DNA of 58,119 nucleotides from a virus. The translations under genes were made by a program, and so were the position numbers. Position 1 is the first letter of the stretch; every line of letters starts with the position of its first letter. Positions 40,578 through 48,164 of the stretch are shown piece by piece. Location: positions 1 through 58,119 of the IMG/VR virus record IMGVR_UViG_3300009129_001143; one strand, 5' to 3'. The notes under the pieces were generated by a model. It was not told the origin of the DNA and searched no databases. It saw only the letters and a program-made list of their open reading frames with translations.

Positions 40578-40633
40578 AAGCTCCGTGTTACATTGAGCAA
40601 AACCTCTTTTGTCGTAGTAACTCGGTGGAGCTT
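40578..40633 (-). other. three-tier RNA stem-loop in intergenic gap
   Basis: Three nested stems can form: AAGCTCC/GGAGCTT (40578-40584 with 40627-40633), GTTAC/GTAAC (40587-40591 with 40617-40621) and CAAAA/TTTTG (40598-40602 with 40607-40611). There is no U-tract. It lies between the HTH gene and the next gene in a P6 operon and could be a processing or stability element. It is too short for a tRNA. Confidence 0.6.
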
Positions 40634-40641
40634 ATTGATTT

Positions 40642-41001
40642 TTAAGAGTTAATTTTAGAAATAGCCTCAGAGAAATAGGTGGCAGCTTTACCAGTTAATT
40701 TAGATATAATATCTTCATCAATTTCTACACCGGCATCTGTCAATGCAGAGGTTAACGCTTCTTGTGCAGCAGCTTTATTAACTCTTCCGCCACCATTACC
40801 GTTACCATTACTAGCAGCTTTTGTAGCTGCTACTTTCTTCACATAGACTCCTGCCTTTGTGAGAATCATTCGCACCCCGTTGGGGCTTTGACCCAGATCG
40901 TCTGCGATTTCTTTTACAATCTCCATACTATTTTCAGGAGTGGGTTCACTACTTGTATAGGCTTCAATAGCCTCTTGCTTTTCCTCATCGGTCCAAGCCA
41001 T
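40642..41001 (-). CDS. HTH DNA-binding protein with Gly/Asn linker (119 aa)
   Basis: ATG at 41001, with GGAG upstream, is chosen (an earlier ATG at 41082 would overlap the upstream gene). The product begins MAWTDEEKQEAIEAY, has an HTH unit ENSMEIVKEIADDLGQSPNG-VRMILTKAG similar to the last repeat of the 240-residue protein at 36398-37120, then a Gly/Asn linker (SNGNGNGGGR) and a helical C-terminal domain. It is likely a DNA-binding regulator or nucleoid protein; function is not known. Confidence 0.65.
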   Translation of the reverse strand: MAWTDEEKQEAIEAYTSSEPTPENSMEIVKEIADDLGQSPNGVRMILTKAGVYVKKVAATKAASNGNGNGGGRVNKAAAQEALTSALTDAGVEIDEDIISKLTGKAATYFSEAISKINS

Positions 41002-41071
41002 TTTCTTTCTCCGGTTGGTTGTTAAAAGACCCGGACAGGTGCCCGTGGCCTCGATTTGTTGTCTATAGAAT

Positions 41072-41323
41072 CTATCTCCCAAGATAAATTTCTGCTAGAC
41101 TTTCTAAAATTGTTTCTTTGTAAAGGTCTCCTTGAAGTATTATTCCAGGAAACACTATAGGGGCAGTCATAACCCCTAACACAAATGTAGTAGTCCAGTA
41201 AGAAAGGGCTTCATGTGCACCCCTTCGTATACCTAACATATTAAAGCAACCCCACTGTATTTTACAGACCAGTAGTGCGGTTGATAATGAAAATACTGTA
41301 TAATATAATAAAAAATCAAACAT
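41072..41323 (-). CDS. small membrane protein (83 aa, two TM segments)
   Basis: The product MFDFLLYYTVFSLSTALLVC is hydrophobic at residues 4-20 and again at 43-62 (TTTFVLGVMTAPIVFPGIIL), predicting two membrane helices. It overlaps the stop of the HTH gene upstream (TAATG at 41323). It may be an inner-membrane takeover protein, but no family is recognised. Confidence 0.6.
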   Translation of the reverse strand: MFDFLLYYTVFSLSTALLVCKIQWGCFNMLGIRRGAHEALSYWTTTFVLGVMTAPIVFPGIILQGDLYKETILESLAEIYLGR

Positions 41324-41970
41324 TATAATCTCTCCACGTTTACCCCGAAAGCTTCTAAATGTTTTAGCTTTCCCAAATCATAAGAGGGAACAAAAGAATT
41401 ATAGCCCCCTCCAGTTAAATGTTCACTAGGCTCCTTAACCCATATTTTAAAACAATTCGTATTATAAGTTTTATTGTATTTTTCTGGCAGTTGTTTTATA
41501 ACTATAGCAGGAGTATGATGAATAGCTGACCATACTGTCTCCCCTACAGAAAAATCCTCTGACACACAATTTTCTGGTAGCATTTCTGTACGATGTTTAT
41601 CTTCTCCTACTATTCTCTCAGGAACTCCTACATTAAGTAATATCTGTCTAACAAAAGAACTAGAACGGTATATTGATTTAGCTATATCTGCATAGCTTTT
41701 ACCAGATAGAAAAGACTCTGCTATTTCTGCTATCTCTTGATTGTCTGCTGGGCGACCCCGCTTTTGGGCTTTTCTAATTATTCTATATTCTTTATCTGAC
41801 TCAAACTGCTGAATTATATTAGTCAGCCTAGTAGTATTATAACTTATATTAAGAATATCACAGGCTTGTTTTTTAGTAATAGGCTTACTTCCCCCTAATA
41901 AAGAGATAACTTTACTAATATTAGTGTCTGTAAGGTTTTCGTGTTCTCGTTTTTTTACCCGTTTTTTCAT
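41323..41970 (-). CDS. HTH transcriptional regulator with AT-hook-like motif (215 aa)
   Basis: The basic N-terminus (MKKRVKKREHE) is followed by a helical region, an AT-hook-like KRGRPADN, an HTH of the Hin-recombinase type (YADIAKSIYRSSSFVRQILLNVGVP) and a C-terminal beta domain. It is the first gene of the operon from promoter P6, consistent with a transcription regulator. No exact family. ATG is taken with weak GGCAG-type site. Confidence 0.6.
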   Translation of the reverse strand: MKKRVKKREHENLTDTNISKVISLLGGSKPITKKQACDILNISYNTTRLTNIIQQFESDKEYRIIRKAQKRGRPADNQEIAEIAESFLSGKSYADIAKSIYRSSSFVRQILLNVGVPERIVGEDKHRTEMLPENCVSEDFSVGETVWSAIHHTPAIVIKQLPEKYNKTYNTNCFKIWVKEPSEHLTGGGYNSFVPSYDLGKLKHLEAFGVNVERL

Positions 41971-41996
41971 TTTAAAATTTCTGCCGATTTCTATAT

Positions 41997-42025
41997 ATTA
42001 TAAGAGCTTTTGAGAAAAAAGTCAA
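41997..42025 (-). promoter_or_regulatory. sigma70-type promoter P6 (minus strand)
   Basis: TTGACT (42020-42025) and TATAAT (41997-42002) with a 17-bp spacer; upstream AAAGTTC. One mismatch in the -35, otherwise identical in design to the other seven. It drives the genes from 41970 down to 39258. Confidence 0.75.
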
Positions 42026-42044
42026 GAACTTTTTTTGCCCTCAC

Positions 42045-42206
42045 CTACCAATTATGAATAATATTACTGACTATCATAATACAAGTAAACACATTAACTC
42101 CTACAATAATAGTTCTAATTAAGGCTACATAGTTATCATAATCTTCAGTCCTTTCATCACTGAAAGATCCTATCGTGTACTTCCATACGGTCCATAAGTT
42201 TTTCAC
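42045..42206 (-). CDS. small membrane protein coupled to purM (53 aa)
   Basis: GTG at 42206 overlaps the TGA of purM (GTGA) and opens 53 residues: KNLWTVWKYTIGSFSDERTE, then one hydrophobic segment IIVGVNVFTCIMIVSNII and HNW. It has a single predicted membrane helix. The coupling and an AGGA just upstream support it. Similar tiny KNLW/IIHNW proteins occur in phages as far as I recall, with unknown function. Confidence 0.65.
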   Translation of the reverse strand: MKNLWTVWKYTIGSFSDERTEDYDNYVALIRTIIVGVNVFTCIMIVSNIIHNW

Positions 42207-43030
42207 AATATCCTGCCTATTACTTTAGCATCTTCAATTTTTAATTTGTTGGGATGGCTTGTTACTATTATCATTCCCCAGCCACAATTAAAAGTAGATT
42301 CCATCTCATCTAAAGTCATGCCTAAGTAATTCTTTATCTCTTTCCACCAAGGACTAAGAGTTAGATCAATATCATATTTATGTCCAGCCAGAACTCTAGG
42401 TAGATTTCCATGAACCCCGCCCCCAGTAATGTGGGCACAAGATTTAATATAGTTTAAATTAGACAGTATCTCTTTAGTATATATTCTAGTTGGTATCATC
42501 CAATCCAAATCCCATTCAATAGTTCCTAATCTTAAATTTGTAAAACCGTTACTATGAACTCCGCTACTAGGAATCCCTACTAGGTAATCACCTGTATTAA
42601 TATAATGAGGAGTAGGGGCTTTTTTCTGTATTCCAAGCATGAAACCTGCTAAATCGAACCAGTGTTTTCTTTTAAACATTGGGTTTATCTGGGCAGTTTC
42701 CCCGCCCATTAACGCACAGCCAGCTATTTCACAACCTTTATTTATACCCGATAATATTTCTTTACTTTTATCTAAGTTTAGGTCTCCTGTAGCGTAATAG
42801 TCCATAAAGGCAAAAGGTTCTGCACCACAACAAAGTAAGTCATTTGCACACATAGCTACTAAATCTATTCCTATAGTATCGAACTTACCGAAATGTTCTG
42901 CTACTAATAGTTTTGTTCCAACCCCGTCTGTAGTCATTACAAGGGTTCTTCCTGACATTCTTACTTCTCCTCCATAACCAGAGAAGCCTAAATAGTTTGC
43001 GAATTCATCCGCTAGTACTTGATTTACCAT
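42203..43030 (-). CDS. purM: phosphoribosylformylglycinamidine cyclo-ligase (PurM)
   Basis: The 275-residue protein has TDGVGTK (34-40), GIDLVAMCANDLLCCGAEP, GCALMGGETAQ, the GIPSSGVHSNGF motif and AHITGGGVHGNLPRV of AIR synthetase (PurM). It makes AIR in purine synthesis with ATP. It is shorter than bacterial PurM (about 345), trimmed at the N-terminus; key ATP/substrate motifs remain. Auxiliary purM is known in marine phages. It supports purine supply for phage replication. Confidence 0.9.
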   Translation of the reverse strand: MVNQVLADEFANYLGFSGYGGEVRMSGRTLVMTTDGVGTKLLVAEHFGKFDTIGIDLVAMCANDLLCCGAEPFAFMDYYATGDLNLDKSKEILSGINKGCEIAGCALMGGETAQINPMFKRKHWFDLAGFMLGIQKKAPTPHYINTGDYLVGIPSSGVHSNGFTNLRLGTIEWDLDWMIPTRIYTKEILSNLNYIKSCAHITGGGVHGNLPRVLAGHKYDIDLTLSPWWKEIKNYLGMTLDEMESTFNCGWGMIIVTSHPNKLKIEDAKVIGRIL

Positions 43031-43031
43031 A

Positions 43032-43343
43032 TTACTCCATATCTAATATTTTTTGTTCAATTAAGTTTTTCTTATCTATTTTTCTTTCCATTTCTGCTTC
43101 AAGATATTGTTTTCTTGAAGCCTCTGCCGGGTGCAATTCTCCATCAACATTTTTCTTATTATTATAATAAGAAATATTTTCAGCATCTTTCTTTATGTCT
43201 AGGTCTAGAATCTCGCTTTTTAATTCGTACTCTACAGCTTGTTTAGCGTGTCTGGCATCCATAAAAAAGAAAGCTGCAAAAACACTGGCAATAATGCCCA
43301 AGAAAACACCTACTATTTCTACATAAAATTTAATATCTTTCAT
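43032..43343 (-). CDS. small membrane-anchored coiled-coil protein (103 aa)
   Basis: One N-terminal membrane helix (VEIVGVFLGIIASVFAAFFF) is followed by a charged helical domain with heptad-like KKNLIEQKILDME and EAEMERKIDKK. The start overlaps the asnB stop (ATGA at 43340-43343). The topology resembles an i-spanin or membrane tether, but it is far from the lysis genes. No family. Confidence 0.6.
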   Translation of the reverse strand: MKDIKFYVEIVGVFLGIIASVFAAFFFMDARHAKQAVEYELKSEILDLDIKKDAENISYYNNKKNVDGELHPAEASRKQYLEAEMERKIDKKNLIEQKILDME

Positions 43344-45010
43344 AGTTTAACTCCAAAAATTTTAAACCACCTTTTAAGAAAAGCAGCAGGCCAAAAGGTT
43401 TTAAAATTATTTTTAGCCTCTCCCCAATATACTAAATTATCTAGTTCGTTATTAGTAGGATCCTTTATCATTTTTAACATTTTTCCCCTTAAAATACTGT
43501 GTTTTTTTCTCCAATCCCCCTCTGGAATCGACCAACCAGTTTTAGGCTTATTAATCACATAATCAGGCAATACGGAGCTCAACCCACTACTAGGAAGGTA
43601 TTTTTCCGTAGCGCCTTTTTTTAATTTAATAGAGGAGGGTATTTTCATATTATACCTATACCATTCTTGGTTTAATAAGGGAAACCTACTTTCCATGCCG
43701 AAGTAGGAACCTAACTTGTCATTTCTTGTTAAAAAATCCTCACTTACTCTAGTAATCATTTCTATAAATAAACAATTATTAGCATGGTCCTCTCTCCAAG
43801 GATTAGTAGGGAACCAAGATGCCATATACTCTACGAACTTATTTTCTGATAATTCTTCTCCTTTAACTAGTCTCAACCGTTTCTTTGAAAGCCAAGCCCA
43901 TACACGAAAATAATCACGAAAAGGTTCAGTATGATTGCCATATTGGTTGTGATTTCCATACCCGCAGTACATTTCATCTCCTCCATCCCCACTATATACT
44001 ACAACAGTTCCTGCCTTTTTTAATTGTTTATTAACATACCAGTAAGAAGGGTTGGATCTATTAGCTAAAACTAACTCTAGCGCTTCAAGAGAATAATCAA
44101 TAGAATCTACAAAGTTTTCAGGATTGATTTCTATTTCTGTGTGATTAAATTGATAATCTTTAGCAAACTGTTTAGCTATATTGGCGTCATTGTTGTATCT
44201 ACCCCTTTCATCGGTATCTGTGTATCTAGTTGTAAAGGTATTTTTCTCTCCTAAATAATGCCCTATAGAAGTTGAATCTAATCCTCCGGATAGCAATACA
44301 CCCCGTTTTCTATACCCAATTTTTGATTCTACAATAGCTTTTTCAAGCCTATTGAGCCATTCCTTGGGATCATACTTCTGGTCAGGAGTAAAGTCATAGT
44401 CTTTCCATAGGTTGTCAGTAGTAATCTTTTCCTTTTCTATATCTAGTTCTATTACTTCTCCTGGTACTAATTTATAACAGTCTTTGAAAAGAGTTAAGTA
44501 CCCAGGAACATGCCCAAAGTGCCGAAACAAAGAAAAAGCAAAAACATTTAACTTTCGGTCAGAATTCAACGCCATAATACTTGATGAAAACTGAGCAATT
44601 GAATTACCAGATCGGGAATAGTATAAAGGCTTAACGCCAAAATGATCTCTAGACAGAAGAAGTTTCTTGTTCTTATACCAAGCAAAGGCCCACATACCTC
44701 GACATTTAAGTAAAAAATCTTTGCCTTCTGCGTCTATACCTCTTGCTAATACTTCTGTATCACTGTCCCCTTCATAGCCAAGCTCTCTAAAATTAAATAT
44801 TGCCCCATTAAATACTAAAATGCCATTATTAAAATGAAAAGGCTGTATAACGGGTTCTTTCGACATTACAGAAAGAAGATTGTGTCCTAAGGAAATATTT
44901 TCGTCAGTATAACAATATGATCCATCAGGCCCTCGCCTCTTGGTAACTTCATTCATTTTTTTAATTATATCTGGAGAATGATTTCCAATTAGTCCATTAA
45001 TTCCGCACAT
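43340..45010 (-). CDS. asnB: glutamine-hydrolysing asparagine synthase (AsnB-type)
   Basis: The 556-residue protein starts Met-Cys-Gly, so Cys2 is the class-II glutaminase nucleophile (MCGINGLIG), with RRGPDG and FNGAIFNFRELG of the glutaminase domain. The synthetase domain has the ATP-pyrophosphatase loop SGGLDS (241-246), VVYSGDGGDEMYCGYG and MESRFPLLNQEWY. It would convert Asp and Gln to Asn, or act on another carboxylate (some relatives make glycan amides or antibiotics). Located near PurM and the glycan cluster, it might also act on a sugar substrate; the Asn function is the default. Confidence 0.88.
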   Translation of the reverse strand: MCGINGLIGNHSPDIIKKMNEVTKRRGPDGSYCYTDENISLGHNLLSVMSKEPVIQPFHFNNGILVFNGAIFNFRELGYEGDSDTEVLARGIDAEGKDFLLKCRGMWAFAWYKNKKLLLSRDHFGVKPLYYSRSGNSIAQFSSSIMALNSDRKLNVFAFSLFRHFGHVPGYLTLFKDCYKLVPGEVIELDIEKEKITTDNLWKDYDFTPDQKYDPKEWLNRLEKAIVESKIGYRKRGVLLSGGLDSTSIGHYLGEKNTFTTRYTDTDERGRYNNDANIAKQFAKDYQFNHTEIEINPENFVDSIDYSLEALELVLANRSNPSYWYVNKQLKKAGTVVVYSGDGGDEMYCGYGNHNQYGNHTEPFRDYFRVWAWLSKKRLRLVKGEELSENKFVEYMASWFPTNPWREDHANNCLFIEMITRVSEDFLTRNDKLGSYFGMESRFPLLNQEWYRYNMKIPSSIKLKKGATEKYLPSSGLSSVLPDYVINKPKTGWSIPEGDWRKKHSILRGKMLKMIKDPTNNELDNLVYWGEAKNNFKTFWPAAFLKRWFKIFGVKL

Positions 45011-45034
45011 ACATTTATCAACCTCTTATATCTT

Positions 45035-45649
45035 TCATAATATTTTCCTATAAGAATCAAAAATTTGTTTTCCTAACTGTGGATGAACACAGTTGCGTAG
45101 AACTTGACAAGGATCATGGTTTGTGCCATAATATAGCTTTTCCTCGAAATGAATACCTAGCCAATCTTGTAGCATTTTCTTGCCCTTTAAGTTTTGTACG
45201 TTTATAAAGTTATTAGGTCGTGCTACATCTTCAGCTTCAATATCAAAATTTGCCCAAAAACAATGCCTTCCTATAACTTTAGTGGGAGGTATTAAAGGTT
45301 CGTAATAAGGTTTTACATTTTCTACTACCCAATATCCTTTATAATATGTTTTCAGAAATATAATTTGTTGATATAAATCCATTTCAGGATATTTAGGGCT
45401 TGTTCTTGTATTAGCTCTAGCCATTTTACTATGTGTTTGACACGGAGGACTACTCCAGATGAAATCAAACTGATCATATACATCCAATAATAATGCGTGT
45501 GCATCTTCTATGAACATATCATCTTTGGGATGTAATTTTTCATATACAGCAGCAATTTTAGGATCAGATTCAATAGCTACAACAGCTACATCTTCCCACA
45601 ATTTTCTGTTGCCTCCAAGTCCTGCATAAAGATTTAATACGTTTATCAT
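45035..45649 (-). CDS. compact C5-cytosine DNA methyltransferase
   Basis: The 204-residue protein begins INVLNLYAGLGGNRKLWEDV (SAM motif I), has E-S-D motif II, and the catalytic SSPPCQTHS with Cys70 (motif IV) and ENVKPYYEPL (motif VI). Full C5-methyltransferases have a target recognition domain and are 300-400 residues; this one is too short to contain a normal TRD. Its ATG overlaps the stop of the 58-residue gene (ATGA). It could protect phage DNA or be modulated by another protein. Confidence 0.8.
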   Translation of the reverse strand: MINVLNLYAGLGGNRKLWEDVAVVAIESDPKIAAVYEKLHPKDDMFIEDAHALLLDVYDQFDFIWSSPPCQTHSKMARANTRTSPKYPEMDLYQQIIFLKTYYKGYWVVENVKPYYEPLIPPTKVIGRHCFWANFDIEAEDVARPNNFINVQNLKGKKMLQDWLGIHFEEKLYYGTNHDPCQVLRNCVHPQLGKQIFDSYRKIL

Positions 45650-45822
45650 CCTTGCAACGACTTTCCGTATCTAGCTTCCCTAGCACGGTAAAACTCATAA
45701 AGTCTTACGTGCCAGGCAAACTGTATCGGATGGTGTTCATAGTTTGGTAGATATTTGAACACTTTACTCATTTCATCATACTGTTGTTGATCTGTTAAAT
45801 CTTTCAAAGGAGTTAGATTCAT
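45646..45822 (-). CDS. small protein of unknown function (58 aa)
   Basis: ATG at 45822 overlaps the stop of the 487-residue gene (TAATG) and the frame ends at 45646, overlapping the methyltransferase start (ATGA). The protein MNLTPLKDLTDQQQYDEMSK continues with KYLPNYEHHPIQFAWHVRLY and a basic tail (RAREARYGKSLQG). Tight coupling on both sides supports it. Function unknown. Confidence 0.7.
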   Translation of the reverse strand: MNLTPLKDLTDQQQYDEMSKVFKYLPNYEHHPIQFAWHVRLYEFYRAREARYGKSLQG

Positions 45823-47285
45823 TAAGAAGCGTTCTCCGTAGCTTTAGATTCATCATCACCAGAACTTAACTGCCAGTACTTCATCGGAGAAAACTTAGCT
45901 AGATAAGCAGAAGCCAGCTGTTTAGCTGTAATAGGTTTGAGAAAGAAGTTAATAGGAACTCCACAATCCCCTTTAATAGCCTTTTGAACATAGTCATCAA
46001 AAGCTGTCATAAGAGAATTAGTGTCAATAACTTTATTATTAGCGGTATCTATCTTACCTAAGTTAGATACTACTCCTGAAACATAGCCATTATTGAGTTC
46101 CATGAAGCTTTGCCCAGTTCTTGCACCAGCAGCTTTACTAGCCATGTTGTTTACGCCATCATCTGTAGCTCCTTGAATAGCGGCTAATTGACTCATAACA
46201 TCTTTAGCCTTAGGCTGAAGTGTTGAAACAGAGGTGGCAATTTCATTAGACTTAATAGTAGGGATGATACCCATCGTAATTACAGAGGCATGCGCTTGAA
46301 CATTAGAAGAAGATAGCATTTCTTTGATTGAATCAGCAAAAGAACCATCAACTCCAAACTTACCTTGAGAAGATGCTAACCAGCAGTTTTCCTCGAAAGA
46401 AGCTTCCATATCAAAAGAAGTTGAAGAACTTGATTGATGAGATGAAGTTTTTTCTGTTTTAAGTAAGTGAACCATACCTACAAAGGAAGAGCCGTGAGTT
46501 TGTCCCGACAGTAAAAACATTTTAGCTTTATCGTCTGCTAAAGATTTTGCAAGACCCTCATCGGTAGTTTCTATAGTTGATCCTGAATTATAAACATTCC
46601 AAGCTCTGATAGCTTTCTCGGGGTCCATAACAAAAGGAGCTACCATGTCTGTAGCTTTATGAGTGCAGTTAGCGGTAATTACTAGCGTTCCCTGTAACTC
46701 GTGTTTTGATGTTTGAGACAATGCTGCATTTTTAGATGAAGCTCCTGCTTTGGCTCCGTAAGTAGGTCCGAAGATAGAGGATACTTGTCCCGATACGTAG
46801 GTTGCAATTGCATTAGAATGAGACTCATTTCCATCCGCTTCAGACTCATATCTAAAGTATTGTGCATCCATAACCATCGAGTCTGAAGATAGATCCATCT
46901 TTTTTATAGCGGATTTATTCCAATCTATAGGAGACTCTACTTCCTCGGAGATTATTTTTGAGGATGATTCTTTAGCTTTCTGAATAACATCTTGCTGTGC
47001 AGCGGTAGTAGCTGCATATTCAACTGCTGCTTTTGCCATTTCTGTTTTTGTTTTATCTACTTGCGCGGTTAATTTCTCCATATCAGCGGCATCTACTTGC
47101 ATCTGTATCATTTCCTGAACAGTCATATCAAGACTTCGCTTAGAGAGAATTAAAGCATTTAACTTTTCTTGAGCAATGTTGATAGGCTGTTGGGCAGCGT
47201 CCACAGCTTCAAGAGCAGTTATTTTTTTAGGGTCTACGATATTTCCCAGTACAAGACTAGGGTCGTAGGGTATTGATGTTGGCAT
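45822..47285 (-). CDS. large protein of unknown function (487 aa)
   Basis: The N-terminal 120 residues are helical/coiled (SLDMTVQEMIQMQVDAADME and AQQPINIAQEKLNALILSKR). The C-terminal ~350 residues are Ser/Thr/Ala-rich beta-like segments, with SGQTHGSSFVGMVHLLKTEK, SSHQSSSSTSFDMEASFEEN and later VGVDGSFADS-like stretches. There is no signal peptide. One TH-x-x-S-x-x-x-G pattern faintly recalls membrane-attack/perforin-like folds, but I would not call it. The gene is slightly GC-richer than neighbours, and its ATG has an AGGAG site. It is neither in the tail block nor metabolic by sequence. No family is recognised with confidence. Confidence 0.55.
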   Translation of the reverse strand: MPTSIPYDPSLVLGNIVDPKKITALEAVDAAQQPINIAQEKLNALILSKRSLDMTVQEMIQMQVDAADMEKLTAQVDKTKTEMAKAAVEYAATTAAQQDVIQKAKESSSKIISEEVESPIDWNKSAIKKMDLSSDSMVMDAQYFRYESEADGNESHSNAIATYVSGQVSSIFGPTYGAKAGASSKNAALSQTSKHELQGTLVITANCTHKATDMVAPFVMDPEKAIRAWNVYNSGSTIETTDEGLAKSLADDKAKMFLLSGQTHGSSFVGMVHLLKTEKTSSHQSSSSTSFDMEASFEENCWLASSQGKFGVDGSFADSIKEMLSSSNVQAHASVITMGIIPTIKSNEIATSVSTLQPKAKDVMSQLAAIQGATDDGVNNMASKAAGARTGQSFMELNNGYVSGVVSNLGKIDTANNKVIDTNSLMTAFDDYVQKAIKGDCGVPINFFLKPITAKQLASAYLAKFSPMKYWQLSSGDDESKATENAS

Positions 47286-47332
47286 ATAGTTCTCCTATAT
47301 TTCTTGCCCATAAATGAGCGTTTTTAAATTTT

Positions 47333-47569
47333 CTAAGTTCCATGTGTTAGTTCATCCACCCAAGTTCCAAATTCTCTATATCCTCCTACGGATACTCCGT
47401 CTACAAAGATTTGTGGGAAGGTTTTAAAGCCGGGTACTTGTTCCCACAGCTCTTCCATAGTATAATCTTCATCTAATTGAAGATACCGATATTGAAAATC
47501 CAATTCTTCGCATAAGTTTTTTGCCGAAGTGCAAAAGCCACATGCGGGTTTTCCCCATATTTCTATCAC
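47333..47569 (-). CDS. glutaredoxin (CGFC-type)
   Basis: The 78-residue protein starts with GTG at 47569, overlapping the stop of the 47-residue gene (GTGA). It has the redox motif Cys10-Gly-Phe-Cys13, a FKTFPQIFVDG cis-Pro loop and a GGYREFG end. Its role would be to reduce the phage class Ia ribonucleotide reductase (NrdA CxxC tail). Assignment is firm. Confidence 0.9.
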   Translation of the reverse strand: MIEIWGKPACGFCTSAKNLCEELDFQYRYLQLDEDYTMEELWEQVPGFKTFPQIFVDGVSVGGYREFGTWVDELTHGT

Positions 47570-47709
47570 TTTTTTACCACTTTTTTTCTTTTTTCAATTT
47601 CTTCTTGGTATGTTCCAGCTACTTTAGGGTGTTTTCTTGCCATAAACTCTTCCCAAGTTAAAAATGTTCTGGTTACGTGATCCCAATATGTCCCTTTATG
47701 TTTTGTCAT
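47566..47709 (-). CDS. small basic protein (47 aa)
   Basis: ATG at 47709 directly after the cupin stop begins MTKHKGTYWDHVTRTFLTWE and ends in a Lys-rich helix (EIEKRKKVVKK). The frame ends by overlapping the glutaredoxin start (GTGA). Basic and probably helical; it may bind nucleic acid. The coupling to both sides supports it. Confidence 0.65.
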   Translation of the reverse strand: MTKHKGTYWDHVTRTFLTWEEFMARKHPKVAGTYQEEIEKRKKVVKK

Positions 47710-48150
47710 TTAATCTTCCTCATAATTTAAGTCATCTAATTGATGAGATTCAGTGGCAGGAGTCTCTATACGATGCCCTTCTACCCTTCTTACAATATCT
47801 TCTTTATCAAAATCGGACCAATAAAGCTCAAACGCTACTCCATCTTCCACTCCAACAAACTGATGCCATACTCCGGCAGGAACCTTCATATAATCTCCAG
47901 CATGTAAAACAGTTTTATCATAACGTATTCCTGCCTTCATCTTTAAAATATCTTCTTTGGTAACAGGGTCGCGTTTATTTGGCCATACTTTTACAAGCAT
48001 AATACCTGATTCAATAAAGAACCCATTATTTTTAGTTTGATGATAATGTTCTGAACAGCAAACATTCTTTTTAAACTCTATCCGATGAAACTCCAAAGAA
48101 TTATTAGACTCTATTAATTCTGTATTGCCCCATATCTTACCTTGTTTCAT
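47710..48150 (-). CDS. cupin-fold sugar-binding or isomerase-like protein
   Basis: The 146-residue protein has a cupin barrel: metal ligands in HYHQTKNNGFFIESG and the second motif VPAGVWHQFVG, with GIRYDKTVLHAGDYM between. Small cupins act as sugar isomerases, epimerases or metal-binding sensors. It sits beside the glycan cluster, suggesting nucleotide- or free-sugar chemistry, but the substrate is not visible. Confidence 0.7.
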   Translation of the reverse strand: MKQGKIWGNTELIESNNSLEFHRIEFKKNVCCSEHYHQTKNNGFFIESGIMLVKVWPNKRDPVTKEDILKMKAGIRYDKTVLHAGDYMKVPAGVWHQFVGVEDGVAFELYWSDFDKEDIVRRVEGHRIETPATESHQLDDLNYEED

Positions 48151-48164
48151 AATCTCTTCCCATA

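Noticed and set aside
40578-40633. tRNA-like element (7-bp acceptor-like stem)
   Set aside because: Only 56 bases long, no T-loop GTTCRA motif, no anticodon arm of normal size and no D-arm; better described as a nested stem-loop.
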